This document shows, piece after piece, positions 1-5,292 of a stretch of DNA of 7,346 nucleotides. The notes under the pieces are model-generated. The model searched no databases. It was not told the DNA's origin and saw only the letters and a list, made by a program, of their open reading frames with translations. This DNA comes from Clostridiaceae bacterium (GTDB lineage: Bacteria; Bacillota; Clostridia; Oscillospirales; Acutalibacteraceae). Each line of letters opens with the position of its first letter. The stretch's first letter is position 1. The position numbers were made by a program, and so were the translations under genes. The stretch spans positions 1 through 7,346 of the forward strand of contig CAJGCQ010000059.1 in assembly GCA_904501875.1 (NCBI GenBank), read 5' to 3'.

Positions 1-1223
1 CCGAGAACTGTGGTGAACGCAAAAAGGAACATAGCAATCGCAATGAACTTTTGACCGATGTTACCCCAACTGAAAACTGTATTAAATGCACCGCCTACAA
101 GTGTTGCATCATTAAGTCCCTCGGCAAGAGCGCCTGTTTTAGTATTGAATACACCGGAAGTTAAAACAACAAGAGCGGTCATTGTGCAAACTATCATTGT
201 ATCGGCAAATACTTCAAATATACCCCACATACCCTGCTTAACGGGTTCCTTAACATTTGAGTTGGAGTGAACCATTACCGAAGAACCGAGACCTGCCTCA
301 TTAGAGAATACGCCTCGCTTAAAGCCCTGCTGTGCCGCAAGCATAATAGCACTTCCAATTGTTCCGCCGACAAAGGCTTCGGGCTTAAAGGCATTCACAA
401 ATATCGCTTTAAAAGCAGGGAGAATGTGTGCGTAATTTACACCTATAACTACAAGGCTTCCCGCCACAAAAATTACAACCATAAAGGGTACGATTTTTTC
501 GGCAACACCGGCAATTCTCTTGAGTCCGCCCAAGGTTATAAGGGCGACTAAAGCCATAATTATTGCGCCTAAAACAATATTATAAAGTGAAACGCCCGAG
601 AAAACCTCAATAGAAGAAAGAGAGGATACATCAAAGGCTACCGCAACATTGGCAACAATCTTATTTACCTGACCCATACTGCCGATACCGAAGGATGCCA
701 GCATTGTAAAGATACAGAAAATAACGGCCAAAACCTTACCTATGTATTTGCAGTGTTTTTTCTTGCCGAGGCCGTCCTGCAAATAATACATAGCGCCGCC
801 CGACCATTCGCCGTTTGCATTTCTGCGGCGGAAAAATATACCCAAAACATTTTCGGAATAGTTTGTCATCATTCCCAAAAATGCGGCTACCCACATCCAG
901 AAAACCGCACCTGCACCGCCCACACAAATTGCGGCGGCAACACCTGCTATATTACCTGTACCAACCGTTGCCGCAAGAGCGGTACACAACGCCTGGAAGG
1001 GGGAAATAGCACCCTTTTCCTTGGTGTGGCCTATTACTTCCTTTTTGAAAAGACTTCCTATGGTGTTAACCCACCAATGCTTTATATGGGATACCTGAAA
1101 CACCTTTGTAGAGAGTGTTGCAATTAATCCCGTGCCAAGCAGAAGTATAAGTCCTACCCAGCCCCAAACGAAACCGTTAACGGCACCGTTCAGCTCTTCG
1201 ATTTTTGATAAAAAAGCCTCCAT
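1..1223 (-). CDS. Sodium:alanine/glycine symporter, AGCS family (partial, C-terminus off the left edge)
   Basis: This is an inner-membrane transporter that couples Na+ entry to uptake of a small neutral amino acid. I translated the minus strand from ATG at 1223 and found 407 codons without a stop. AGCS hallmarks appear in order: LLLGTG (27-32), GTGNIAG (88-94), FWMW (108-111), SGGAMYY (141-147), GGLKRIAG (232-239), RGVFSNEAGLGS (303-314) and WGIFEVFADT (333-342). Many hydrophobic segments alternate with short polar loops. The visible end, FLFAFTTVL, matches the start of a late conserved helix, so by my recollection of family lengths some 50-70 residues are missing. An AAGGAG ribosome binding site lies 8 nt upstream of the ATG. 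A tandem glycine riboswitch in the leader argues that glycine (possibly also alanine) is the physiological substrate. Family assignment is very secure; substrate is inferred. Position 104 is Ala (GGAGA), where many relatives have GGPGA. Confidence 0.95.
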   Translation of the reverse strand, partial: MEAFLSKIEELNGAVNGFVWGWVGLILLLGTGLIATLSTKVFQVSHIKHWWVNTIGSLFKKEVIGHTKEKGAISPFQALCTALAATVGTGNIAGVAAAICVGGAGAVFWMWVAAFLGMMTNYSENVLGIFFRRRNANGEWSGGAMYYLQDGLGKKKHCKYIGKVLAVIFCIFTMLASFGIGSMGQVNKIVANVAVAFDVSSLSSIEVFSGVSLYNIVLGAIIMALVALITLGGLKRIAGVAEKIVPFMVVIFVAGSLVVIGVNYAHILPAFKAIFVNAFKPEAFVGGTIGSAIMLAAQQGFKRGVFSNEAGLGSSVMVHSNSNVKEPVKQGMWGIFEVFADTMIVCTMTALVVLTSGVFNTKTGALAEGLNDATLVGGAFNTVFSWGNIGQKFIAIAMFLFAFTTVL

Positions 1224-1231
1224 AATAAAAA

Positions 1232-1237
1232 CTCCTT
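1232..1237 (-). promoter_or_regulatory. Ribosome binding site of the symporter
   Basis: AAGGAG on the minus strand, 8 nt before the ATG at 1223. It lies only about 12 nt after the strong leader hairpin (1250-1273), so the hairpin's U-rich tail runs straight into this site. Confidence 0.8.
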
Positions 1238-1273
1238 AAAAATATTAAAGCCGAGCTTTATTTTAAGCTCGGC
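1238..1273 (-). terminator. Intrinsic terminator in the symporter leader (expression platform)
   Basis: Read on the minus strand, GCCGAGCTT (1273-1265) pairs perfectly with AAGCTCGGC (1258-1250) around a 6-nt AT loop, and TTTAATATTTTT follows directly. This is a 9-bp stem plus a broken U-tract, lying between the glycine riboswitch and the symporter ribosome binding site. It is the obvious candidate for the element the riboswitch controls. Whether glycine favours termination or readthrough cannot be read directly. For glycine riboswitches ahead of AGCS genes, repression by glycine has been reported in other Firmicutes, unlike the activating riboswitches of gcvT operons. Confidence 0.8.
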
Positions 1274-1286
1274 AAAAGAAACGGTG

Positions 1287-1309
1287 AAAAAATCTTCCCA
1301 AAAAGAAGA
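1287..1309 (-). terminator. Weak hairpin plus T6 directly after aptamer 2
   Basis: On the minus strand TCTTC (1309-1305) can pair with GAAGA (1297-1293), extendable by a T-G wobble, and is followed by TTTTTT (1292-1287). The stem is short and AT-rich, so on its own it would be a poor terminator. It could be a second, weaker attenuation or pause element between aptamer 2 and the strong hairpin at 1250-1273, or chance. Confidence 0.3.
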
Positions 1310-1315
1310 GTAGTT

Positions 1316-1488
1316 GCACTTTGTCCTTTTGCCTGAGAGATTAGCGAAACCGCCTTGCCCCTTCGGCACCCGATTTAATACGGGATTCTCCAAAGTTCTA
1401 TCAGCTTACAGTCTTTGCCCGAAAAGGGGCGCCTGAGAGTGTTACTCCTTCGGCAACGAATATGTTTTTCCTGTAAGCATCATATAGA
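1316..1488 (-). ncRNA. Tandem glycine riboswitch (gcvT-type) with leader-linker kink-turn
   Basis: Two aptamers are visible on the minus strand, each with the conserved GCCGAAGG and CTCTCAGGC cores: aptamer 1 at 1454-1447 and 1439-1431, aptamer 2 at 1367-1360 and 1339-1331. P1 of aptamer 1 is GCTTACAG (1478-1471) with CTGTAAGC (1411-1404). P1 of aptamer 2 is ACTTTG (1396-1391) with CAAAGT (1323-1318). Aptamer 2 looks canonical: GGAGAA, a CCCG/CGGG arm (1384-1369), a GCG/CGC arm (1353-1344) and CAAAAGGAC. The leader TCTA (1488-1485) pairs with linker TAGA (1400-1397). Between this and P1 lie a 3-nt bulge (TAT) and GA opposite GA, the signature of the kink-turn known for tandem glycine riboswitches. 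Aptamer 1 is unusual: GGAAAA in place of GGAGAG, no second arm, and an extra GCCC/GGGC hairpin (1430-1417). The riboswitch should sense glycine and control the symporter. Confidence 0.93.
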
Positions 1489-1506
1489 TTTATTAAATTA
1501 ATACCT

Positions 1507-1534
1507 ATTATAACACATTTTTATGGGATTGCAA
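1507..1534 (-). promoter_or_regulatory. Sigma-A promoter of the symporter and riboswitch transcript
   Basis: On the minus strand, -35 TTGCAA (1534-1529), a 16-bp spacer and a perfect -10 TATAAT (1512-1507). The predicted start near 1500 is about 12 nt ahead of the kink-turn strand of the riboswitch, as expected for a riboswitch-led mRNA. Confidence 0.8.
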
Positions 1535-1604
1535 GAAAAATTTTTAAAAAACCGCTTTATCGCTTTAAAATATTAAATTTTTTCACAAAAAGCTTAATTT
1601 TTTA

Positions 1605-1633
1605 TTGACTGGTAAAAAAATTGGTAGTATTAT
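1605..1633 (+). promoter_or_regulatory. Sigma-A promoter of the glutamate dehydrogenase gene
   Basis: -35 TTGACT (1605-1610), a 17-bp spacer and -10 TATTAT (1628-1633). The predicted start near 1640 leaves a leader of about 27 nt, which is enough only for the ribosome binding site. No riboswitch or attenuator fits on this side. It is divergent from the symporter promoter, with about 70 bp between the two -35 elements. Confidence 0.75.
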
Positions 1634-1652
1634 ATATGAATAGAAATTAATG

Positions 1653-1658
1653 AGGAGG
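1653..1658 (+). promoter_or_regulatory. Strong ribosome binding site of glutamate dehydrogenase
   Basis: A full-consensus AGGAGG, 8 nt before the ATG at 1667. With the good promoter and short leader it suggests high constitutive expression. Confidence 0.85.
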
Positions 1659-1666
1659 CAAAAAAT

Positions 1667-3019
1667 ATGTTAAAATCTGCTTATTTGCAAAAAGTTTATG
1701 CTAATGTAGAAGCAAGAAACCCCGGTGAAAAAGAATTCTTACAAACTGTTCAAGAAGTTTTAGAATCTATTGAACCTGTTCTAGAATCCAACCCCGAATA
1801 CGAAAAATGGGGCATCATTGAAAGAATGGTAGAACCTGAAAGACAAATTCAATTCCGCGTATCTTGGGTTGATGACAATGGCCAAGTTCAAGTAAACCGC
1901 GGTTACAGAGTTCAATTTAACTCTGCTATTGGTCCTTACAAGGGCGGTCTTCGTTTCCATCCATCAGTAAATGCTAGTATTATTAAATTCTTAGGTTTTG
2001 AACAAACATTTAAAAACAGCCTTACAAGTCTTCCTATGGGCGGCGGTAAAGGCGGTAGTGACTTTGACCCAAGAGGTCGTAGTGACGGTGAAATCATGCG
2101 TTTCTGCCAAAGCTTTATGACTGAACTTTCAAAGCATATCGGCGCTAACTTAGATGTTCCTGCTGGTGACCTTGGTGTAGGCGCTCGCGAAATCGGCTAT
2201 CTTTACGGTCAATATAAAAGACTTCGTAACGAATTTACAGGCGTACTTACAGGTAAAGGCCTTTCATACGGCGGTTCTCTTATCCGTCCTGAAGCTACAG
2301 GTTTCGGCGCTGTTTATTATGTAGATGAAATGCTTAAATCCTTTGGCGATACCATTAAAGGCAAAACCTTTGCTGTATCCGGCTTTGGTAATGTTGCTTG
2401 GGGTACTGTTAAAAAGGTTACCGAACTCGGCGGTAAGGTTGTAACAATCTCCGGTCCTGACGGTTATGTATATGATGAAGACGGTATTAACACCGACGAA
2501 AAGATTGAATTTATGCTTTCAATGCGTTCTTCAGGTCACGACAAGGTTAAGGATTATGCTGATAAGTTTGGCGTTCCTTACTTTGAAGGTCAAAAGCCTT
2601 GGGGCACAAAAGTTGACATTATTATGCCTTGCGCTACCCAAAACGAAGTTGATGTTAAAGAAGCTGAACAAATCATTGCTAACGGCATCAAATACTATGT
2701 AGAAGTTTCTAATATGCCTACCACTAACGAAGCAGTTGCATTACTTAAAGCAAATGGTGTTATTGTTGCTCCTTCAAAGGCAGTAAACGCTGGCGGTGTT
2801 GCAGTATCAGGTCTTGAAATGAGCCAAAACTCAATGCGTTACAGCTGGACTGCTGAAGAAGTTGATGCAAAACTCAAGCAAATTATGAAAAACATCTTTG
2901 AAGCATCTCTTAAAGCCGCTGAAAAATACGGTATGAAGGGTGACTTAGTTGCGGGTGCAAACATTGCAGGTTTCGAAAAGGTTGCCGATGCTATGCTCGC
3001 TCAGGGTGTTGCGTATTAA
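1667..3019 (+). CDS. gdhA: Glutamate dehydrogenase, hexameric small type, probably NAD-dependent
   Basis: This enzyme interconverts glutamate and 2-oxoglutarate plus ammonium in the cytosol. At 450 aa it has the same length as the Clostridium symbiosum enzyme and matches it closely throughout, as recalled. Expected active-site residues are present: K92 (GPYKGGLRF), K116, K128 (PMGGGKGGSDFDPRG), D168 (VPAGDLGVGAREIG) and S381. The Rossmann fold starts at VSGFGNVAWG (238-246). F240 in that motif and P264 in SGPDGY correspond to C. symbiosum F238 and P262, residues reported to help that enzyme discriminate NAD from NADP. I therefore favour NAD use, which fits glutamate catabolism in amino-acid fermentation, although ammonium assimilation is possible. 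The gene stands alone, between its own promoter and a strong terminator. Glutamine is CAA in 16 of 17 codons, the reverse of its neighbours, consistent with very high expression or different ancestry. Confidence 0.97.
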   Translation: MLKSAYLQKVYANVEARNPGEKEFLQTVQEVLESIEPVLESNPEYEKWGIIERMVEPERQIQFRVSWVDDNGQVQVNRGYRVQFNSAIGPYKGGLRFHPSVNASIIKFLGFEQTFKNSLTSLPMGGGKGGSDFDPRGRSDGEIMRFCQSFMTELSKHIGANLDVPAGDLGVGAREIGYLYGQYKRLRNEFTGVLTGKGLSYGGSLIRPEATGFGAVYYVDEMLKSFGDTIKGKTFAVSGFGNVAWGTVKKVTELGGKVVTISGPDGYVYDEDGINTDEKIEFMLSMRSSGHDKVKDYADKFGVPYFEGQKPWGTKVDIIMPCATQNEVDVKEAEQIIANGIKYYVEVSNMPTTNEAVALLKANGVIVAPSKAVNAGGVAVSGLEMSQNSMRYSWTAEEVDAKLKQIMKNIFEASLKAAEKYGMKGDLVAGANIAGFEKVADAMLAQGVAY

Positions 3020-3041
3020 TTAAAGATAATAATTTATGCAG

Positions 3042-3084
3042 AAAAAACGGTACAGTCTCGGTGATAGAGGCTGTACCGTTTTTT
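3042..3084 (+). terminator. Strong intrinsic terminator after glutamate dehydrogenase
   Basis: CGGTACAGTCTC (3048-3059) pairs with GAGGCTGTACCG (3067-3078), a 12-bp stem with a single G-U wobble and a 7-nt loop, followed by TTTTTT (3079-3084). A6 (3042-3047) precedes the stem and could extend it, so the element could also terminate on the minus strand. It lies 22 nt after the stop codon and isolates the gene from the dnaD operon. Confidence 0.95.
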
Positions 3085-3232
3085 ACACAAAAGGCTTTAA
3101 ATATCAATGCCGTTTTTCTTTCATTCATTTGCCATTCACCTCATATATACATTTATCTATGTATGATTATACATAGCATATAGATAATTGCCGATGGGCG
3201 AAACCCTTATTCTTAAAAGCGATTTTTAGAGT
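3085..3232. other. Intergenic region with AT-rich inverted repeats, no gene seen
   Basis: I find no supportable coding sequence here. The notable structure is an 8-bp inverted repeat, CTATGTAT (3157-3164) gatt ATACATAG (3169-3176). An alternative, overlapping pairing joins TATCTAT (3154-3160) with ATAGATA (3180-3186). A further ATACAT lies at 3147-3152. There is no T-tract, so it is not a terminator. It lies 57-76 bp upstream of the -35 of the dnaD promoter, where an operator or upstream binding site could sit, but chance in AT-rich DNA is not excluded. Confidence 0.4.
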
Positions 3233-3261
3233 TTGACATTTAGGCCTATTATATGTATACT
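3233..3261 (+). promoter_or_regulatory. Near-consensus sigma-A promoter of the dnaD operon
   Basis: A perfect -35 TTGACA (3233-3238), a 17-bp spacer and -10 TATACT (3256-3261). The predicted transcript starts near 3268 and would carry the 29-codon ORF at 3301 before dnaD. Confidence 0.82.
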
Positions 3262-3300
3262 AAATAATAGCGCAGGCTGTCTGTAAGCTCGGCGGCTGCT

Positions 3301-3390
3301 ATGAATGATAATTTTATCACACTTGATGTTAAAAAGCTTCAGGATAAGCTCGAAGAAAACGGAGTTATACTCCACGAAAATCAGTTATAA
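3301..3390 (+). CDS. Possible small protein or leader peptide upstream of dnaD (29 aa)
   Basis: The frame is ATG to TAA, 29 codons, and I do not recognise the product. It reads as a short acidic/basic peptide with a likely amphipathic helix around VKKLQDKLEENG (residues 10-21). It begins about 33 nt after the predicted transcription start and ends 12 nt before the dnaD ATG, in the same frame as dnaD but separated from it by TAA at 3388 and another TAA at 3400. Codon choice (AAG, CAG, GAA, CTT/CTC) looks like that of the neighbouring genes. Against it, there is no good ribosome binding site: only GGCGG (3291-3295), 5 nt before the ATG. An in-frame TAG at 3268 rules out a longer version. It could be a small protein, a translated leader coupled to dnaD, the remnant of a lost gene, or non-coding. 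Confidence 0.4.
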   Translation: MNDNFITLDVKKLQDKLEENGVILHENQL

Positions 3391-3402
3391 GAGGTTGAAT
3401 AA

Positions 3403-4311
3403 ATGAATTACCGAATAAATCCGGCAGCATTTTCCGCCGTTTTTACCGTCCCCGCCGCCGTTGCGGATAATCACTTAAAGCTGGCACGGGGGGAGCATAT
3501 AAAGGTTTTGCTTTACATAATGCGTAATATGACAGCGCCGATTGAGCCTAATGTGATTGCCGAGGCAACAGGAATTACAGAGTATGATGTTAAAGAGGCG
3601 CTGGTTTACTGGGAAGACGCAGGGATTTTAAGCTGTGACGGCACTGCCGCACAAAATATGGAAATAAAACCCAAGACTGCAAGCCGAGCCGAAAAGCCCA
3701 GCCGAAACGATGTGGCTTTGCGGGGTGCTGAGGACGAGAAGGTGAGTTACCTTTTAAGGAAAACCCAAATGCTACTGGGCAGAAATCTAAAGAGCAACGA
3801 GGCGAGCACCCTTGTTTGGCTTTATGACGACGAGGGACTTGATGTTTCTCTTATACTTATGATAGTGCAGTATGCGGCGGCGCATAATAAGGCTAATATC
3901 CGTTTTATCGAGTCAACGGCGGTTGATTGGATAAACAAAGGGATAGATACAGTTGCAGCAGCGGATAATGAGCTTAACCTATTGGCGATGGGGGAGCAGG
4001 CGTGGAAAATTGTAAGCTCTGCCTTCGGACTTGAGCGCCGAAAGCCCAGCAAAAAGGAAACCGAGTTTTCCTTGATTTGGGTGAACGATTGGAAAATGTC
4101 AAAGCAGATGCTTGAAATAGCGTACGAGGAATGCGTTAACACAAAATCGAAGTTTTCCTTTGCTTATACTGCGAAAATTATCGAAAGCTGGCACGAAAAG
4201 GGCTATAAAACCCCCGAAGACATACAGAAAAGAGAGAAAGGCGATGAAAAGGAGGGCTTTGCCGCCTATGACATCGACCTGTTTGAAAAAATGCTTAACA
4301 CAAAGGATTAG
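3403..4311 (+). CDS. DnaD-domain replication initiation protein
   Basis: A 302-aa protein of the DnaD/DnaB superfamily, whose members help remodel origin DNA and recruit the helicase loader during primosome assembly in Bacillota. Residues 1 to about 80 form a winged-helix-like N-terminal domain (ARGEHIKVLLYIMRN, then an ITEYDVKEALVYWEDAGIL recognition-helix-like stretch). Residues about 82-110 are a polar linker. Two C-terminal DnaB_2-like domains follow. The first (about 113-182) ends in FIESTAVDWINKGI; the second (about 196-275) ends in the classical FAYTAKIIESWHEKGYKT pattern. The tail is acidic and charged. There is no signal peptide or membrane segment. The start is supported by GAGG 8 nt upstream. 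The gene is followed after 6 nt by an AAA+ helicase loader, which strongly supports a role in chromosome replication initiation or restart. Prophage DnaD-like proteins share these domains, but the neighbour mnmG argues for a chromosomal housekeeping copy. Confidence 0.88.
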   Translation: MNYRINPAAFSAVFTVPAAVADNHLKLARGEHIKVLLYIMRNMTAPIEPNVIAEATGITEYDVKEALVYWEDAGILSCDGTAAQNMEIKPKTASRAEKPSRNDVALRGAEDEKVSYLLRKTQMLLGRNLKSNEASTLVWLYDDEGLDVSLILMIVQYAAAHNKANIRFIESTAVDWINKGIDTVAAADNELNLLAMGEQAWKIVSSAFGLERRKPSKKETEFSLIWVNDWKMSKQMLEIAYEECVNTKSKFSFAYTAKIIESWHEKGYKTPEDIQKREKGDEKEGFAAYDIDLFEKMLNTKD

Positions 4312-4317
4312 AGTGAT

Positions 4318-5286
4318 ATGATTACAAGGGAAGAAGCTTACAAAAAGGCTATTGAACAAAAGAAACAGGGGCAAAAGGAGAAGCAAAGGCAGTATAATAT
4401 GCTGCTTGATTCTGCTTATGCTTCTAACCCCCGTCTTAAGGAAATCGACAGGGAGCACGCCGCTGTGGGAGCAAACCTTGTGAATGCGGCGCTTTCGGGC
4501 GGAAAGGCACTTGATGGTTTAAAAAAACACTCTGCCGCACTTACTCTTGAAAAAAAGCTTATCCTTGAAAAGGCAGATGTTAAAGAGCCTACCCCTGATT
4601 GTCCGATTTGCGGGGACACGGGTTATGTAAGCGGTAAAATCTGCGACTGTGTCAAAAAGCTCGCCTGCGGTATTATGCTTACAGAGCTGTCGGCTGAAAT
4701 GCCCCTTGAAAGCTCACGGTTTGATAATTTCAGTCTCAACTATTATAAGGACGAGGACGGCAAAGAGGGCAATCCACGCCGCAGAATGACGGCAATATTA
4801 AAGGTTTGCAAGGAGTATGTAATAGGTTTTGACCCCCGAAAAAGCAAAAACCTTTTGTTTATGGGTAGCTCGGGGCTCGGTAAAACCCACTTGACCTTGG
4901 CCATTGTTTCAGGACTTATAGAAAAGGGCTTTTTGCCTGTATACGGCTCGGCGGAAAATCTTTTTTGCAAAATAGAAAAGGAAAAATTCGCAGGGGAAAA
5001 CCGAGGTACATATGAGTCAATCACTAACTGCGACCTTTTGGTTATAGACGATTTGGGTGCGGAAATGGCGACCTCATTTACAAAATCGGCGCTTTACAAC
5101 CTTGTAAACACCCGCCTTTTATCGGGAAAACCCACCATAATAAATACAAATCTTACTATGAAGGAAATTGAAACCCGCTACACTGCGAGAATTTCCTCAC
5201 GGCTTATAGGAAGCTATGACGCATATAAATTTATCGGCGGAGATATAAGACAGCAAAAGGCAGTCGAACGGATGAATAAGGAGTAA
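4318..5286 (+). CDS. DnaC/DnaI-type AAA+ helicase loader
   Basis: A 322-aa ATPase expected to load the replicative helicase DnaB/DnaC onto single-stranded DNA, in partnership with the DnaD-type protein encoded just upstream. Residues 1-90 are highly charged, largely helical and probably bind the helicase. A four-cysteine zinc-binding motif follows: CPIC (95-98) and CDC (109-111). The AAA+ core has Walker A GSSGLGKTH (183-191), Walker B LLVIDDLGAE (240-249), a sensor-1-like TIINTNLT (273-280) and the box-VII segment ARISSRLIGS (290-299), which includes a candidate arginine finger. IstB transposase helpers share this ATPase core, but the N-terminal extension with a zinc motif and the absence of any transposase support a chromosomal loader. 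The start is ATG, 6 nt after the dnaD stop, with only a weak ribosome binding site, so translation is probably coupled. Its last codons contain the mnmG ribosome binding site. Confidence 0.92.
   Translation: MITREEAYKKAIEQKKQGQKEKQRQYNMLLDSAYASNPRLKEIDREHAAVGANLVNAALSGGKALDGLKKHSAALTLEKKLILEKADVKEPTPDCPICGDTGYVSGKICDCVKKLACGIMLTELSAEMPLESSRFDNFSLNYYKDEDGKEGNPRRRMTAILKVCKEYVIGFDPRKSKNLLFMGSSGLGKTHLTLAIVSGLIEKGFLPVYGSAENLFCKIEKEKFAGENRGTYESITNCDLLVIDDLGAEMATSFTKSALYNLVNTRLLSGKPTIINTNLTMKEIETRYTARISSRLIGSYDAYKFIGGDIRQQKAVERMNKE
5278..5283 (+). promoter_or_regulatory. Ribosome binding site that fixes the TTG start of mnmG
   Basis: AAGGAG, lying inside the final two sense codons of the helicase loader gene, 9 nt before TTG at 5293. 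No ATG or GTG lies near this spacing in the mnmG frame, so the TTG start is well supported. Confidence 0.85.
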
Positions 5287-5292
5287 TTCTTT

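Noticed and set aside
58..1127. Several plus-strand frames of 60-124 codons across the left 1.1 kb.
   Set aside because: They lie opposite the AGCS symporter, whose minus-strand translation carries all family motifs. The plus-strand products show no recognisable domain and no ribosome binding sites.
1224..1560. T-box or other tRNA-sensing leader considered for the symporter.
   Set aside because: No T-box core motif is seen, whereas two glycine aptamer cores with matched P1 stems and a kink-turn explain the region.
2991..3128. A minus-strand frame of 45 codons (begins MNERKTALIF) crossing the glutamate dehydrogenase terminator.
   Set aside because: Much of its sequence is a translation of the terminator hairpin, and it overlaps the end of gdhA. 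Its GAGGTG is 10 nt or more from the ATG, and no promoter is evident.
3822..5024. Minus-strand frames of 67-119 codons inside the dnaD and helicase loader genes, including one spanning their junction.
   Set aside because: They are antisense to two genes with clear domains, and no independent start signals were seen.
4843..5215. Loader ATPase considered as an IstB helper of an insertion sequence.
   Set aside because: No transposase, terminal repeats or target duplication is present. The N-terminal extension with four cysteines and the DnaD neighbour fit a chromosomal helicase loader.
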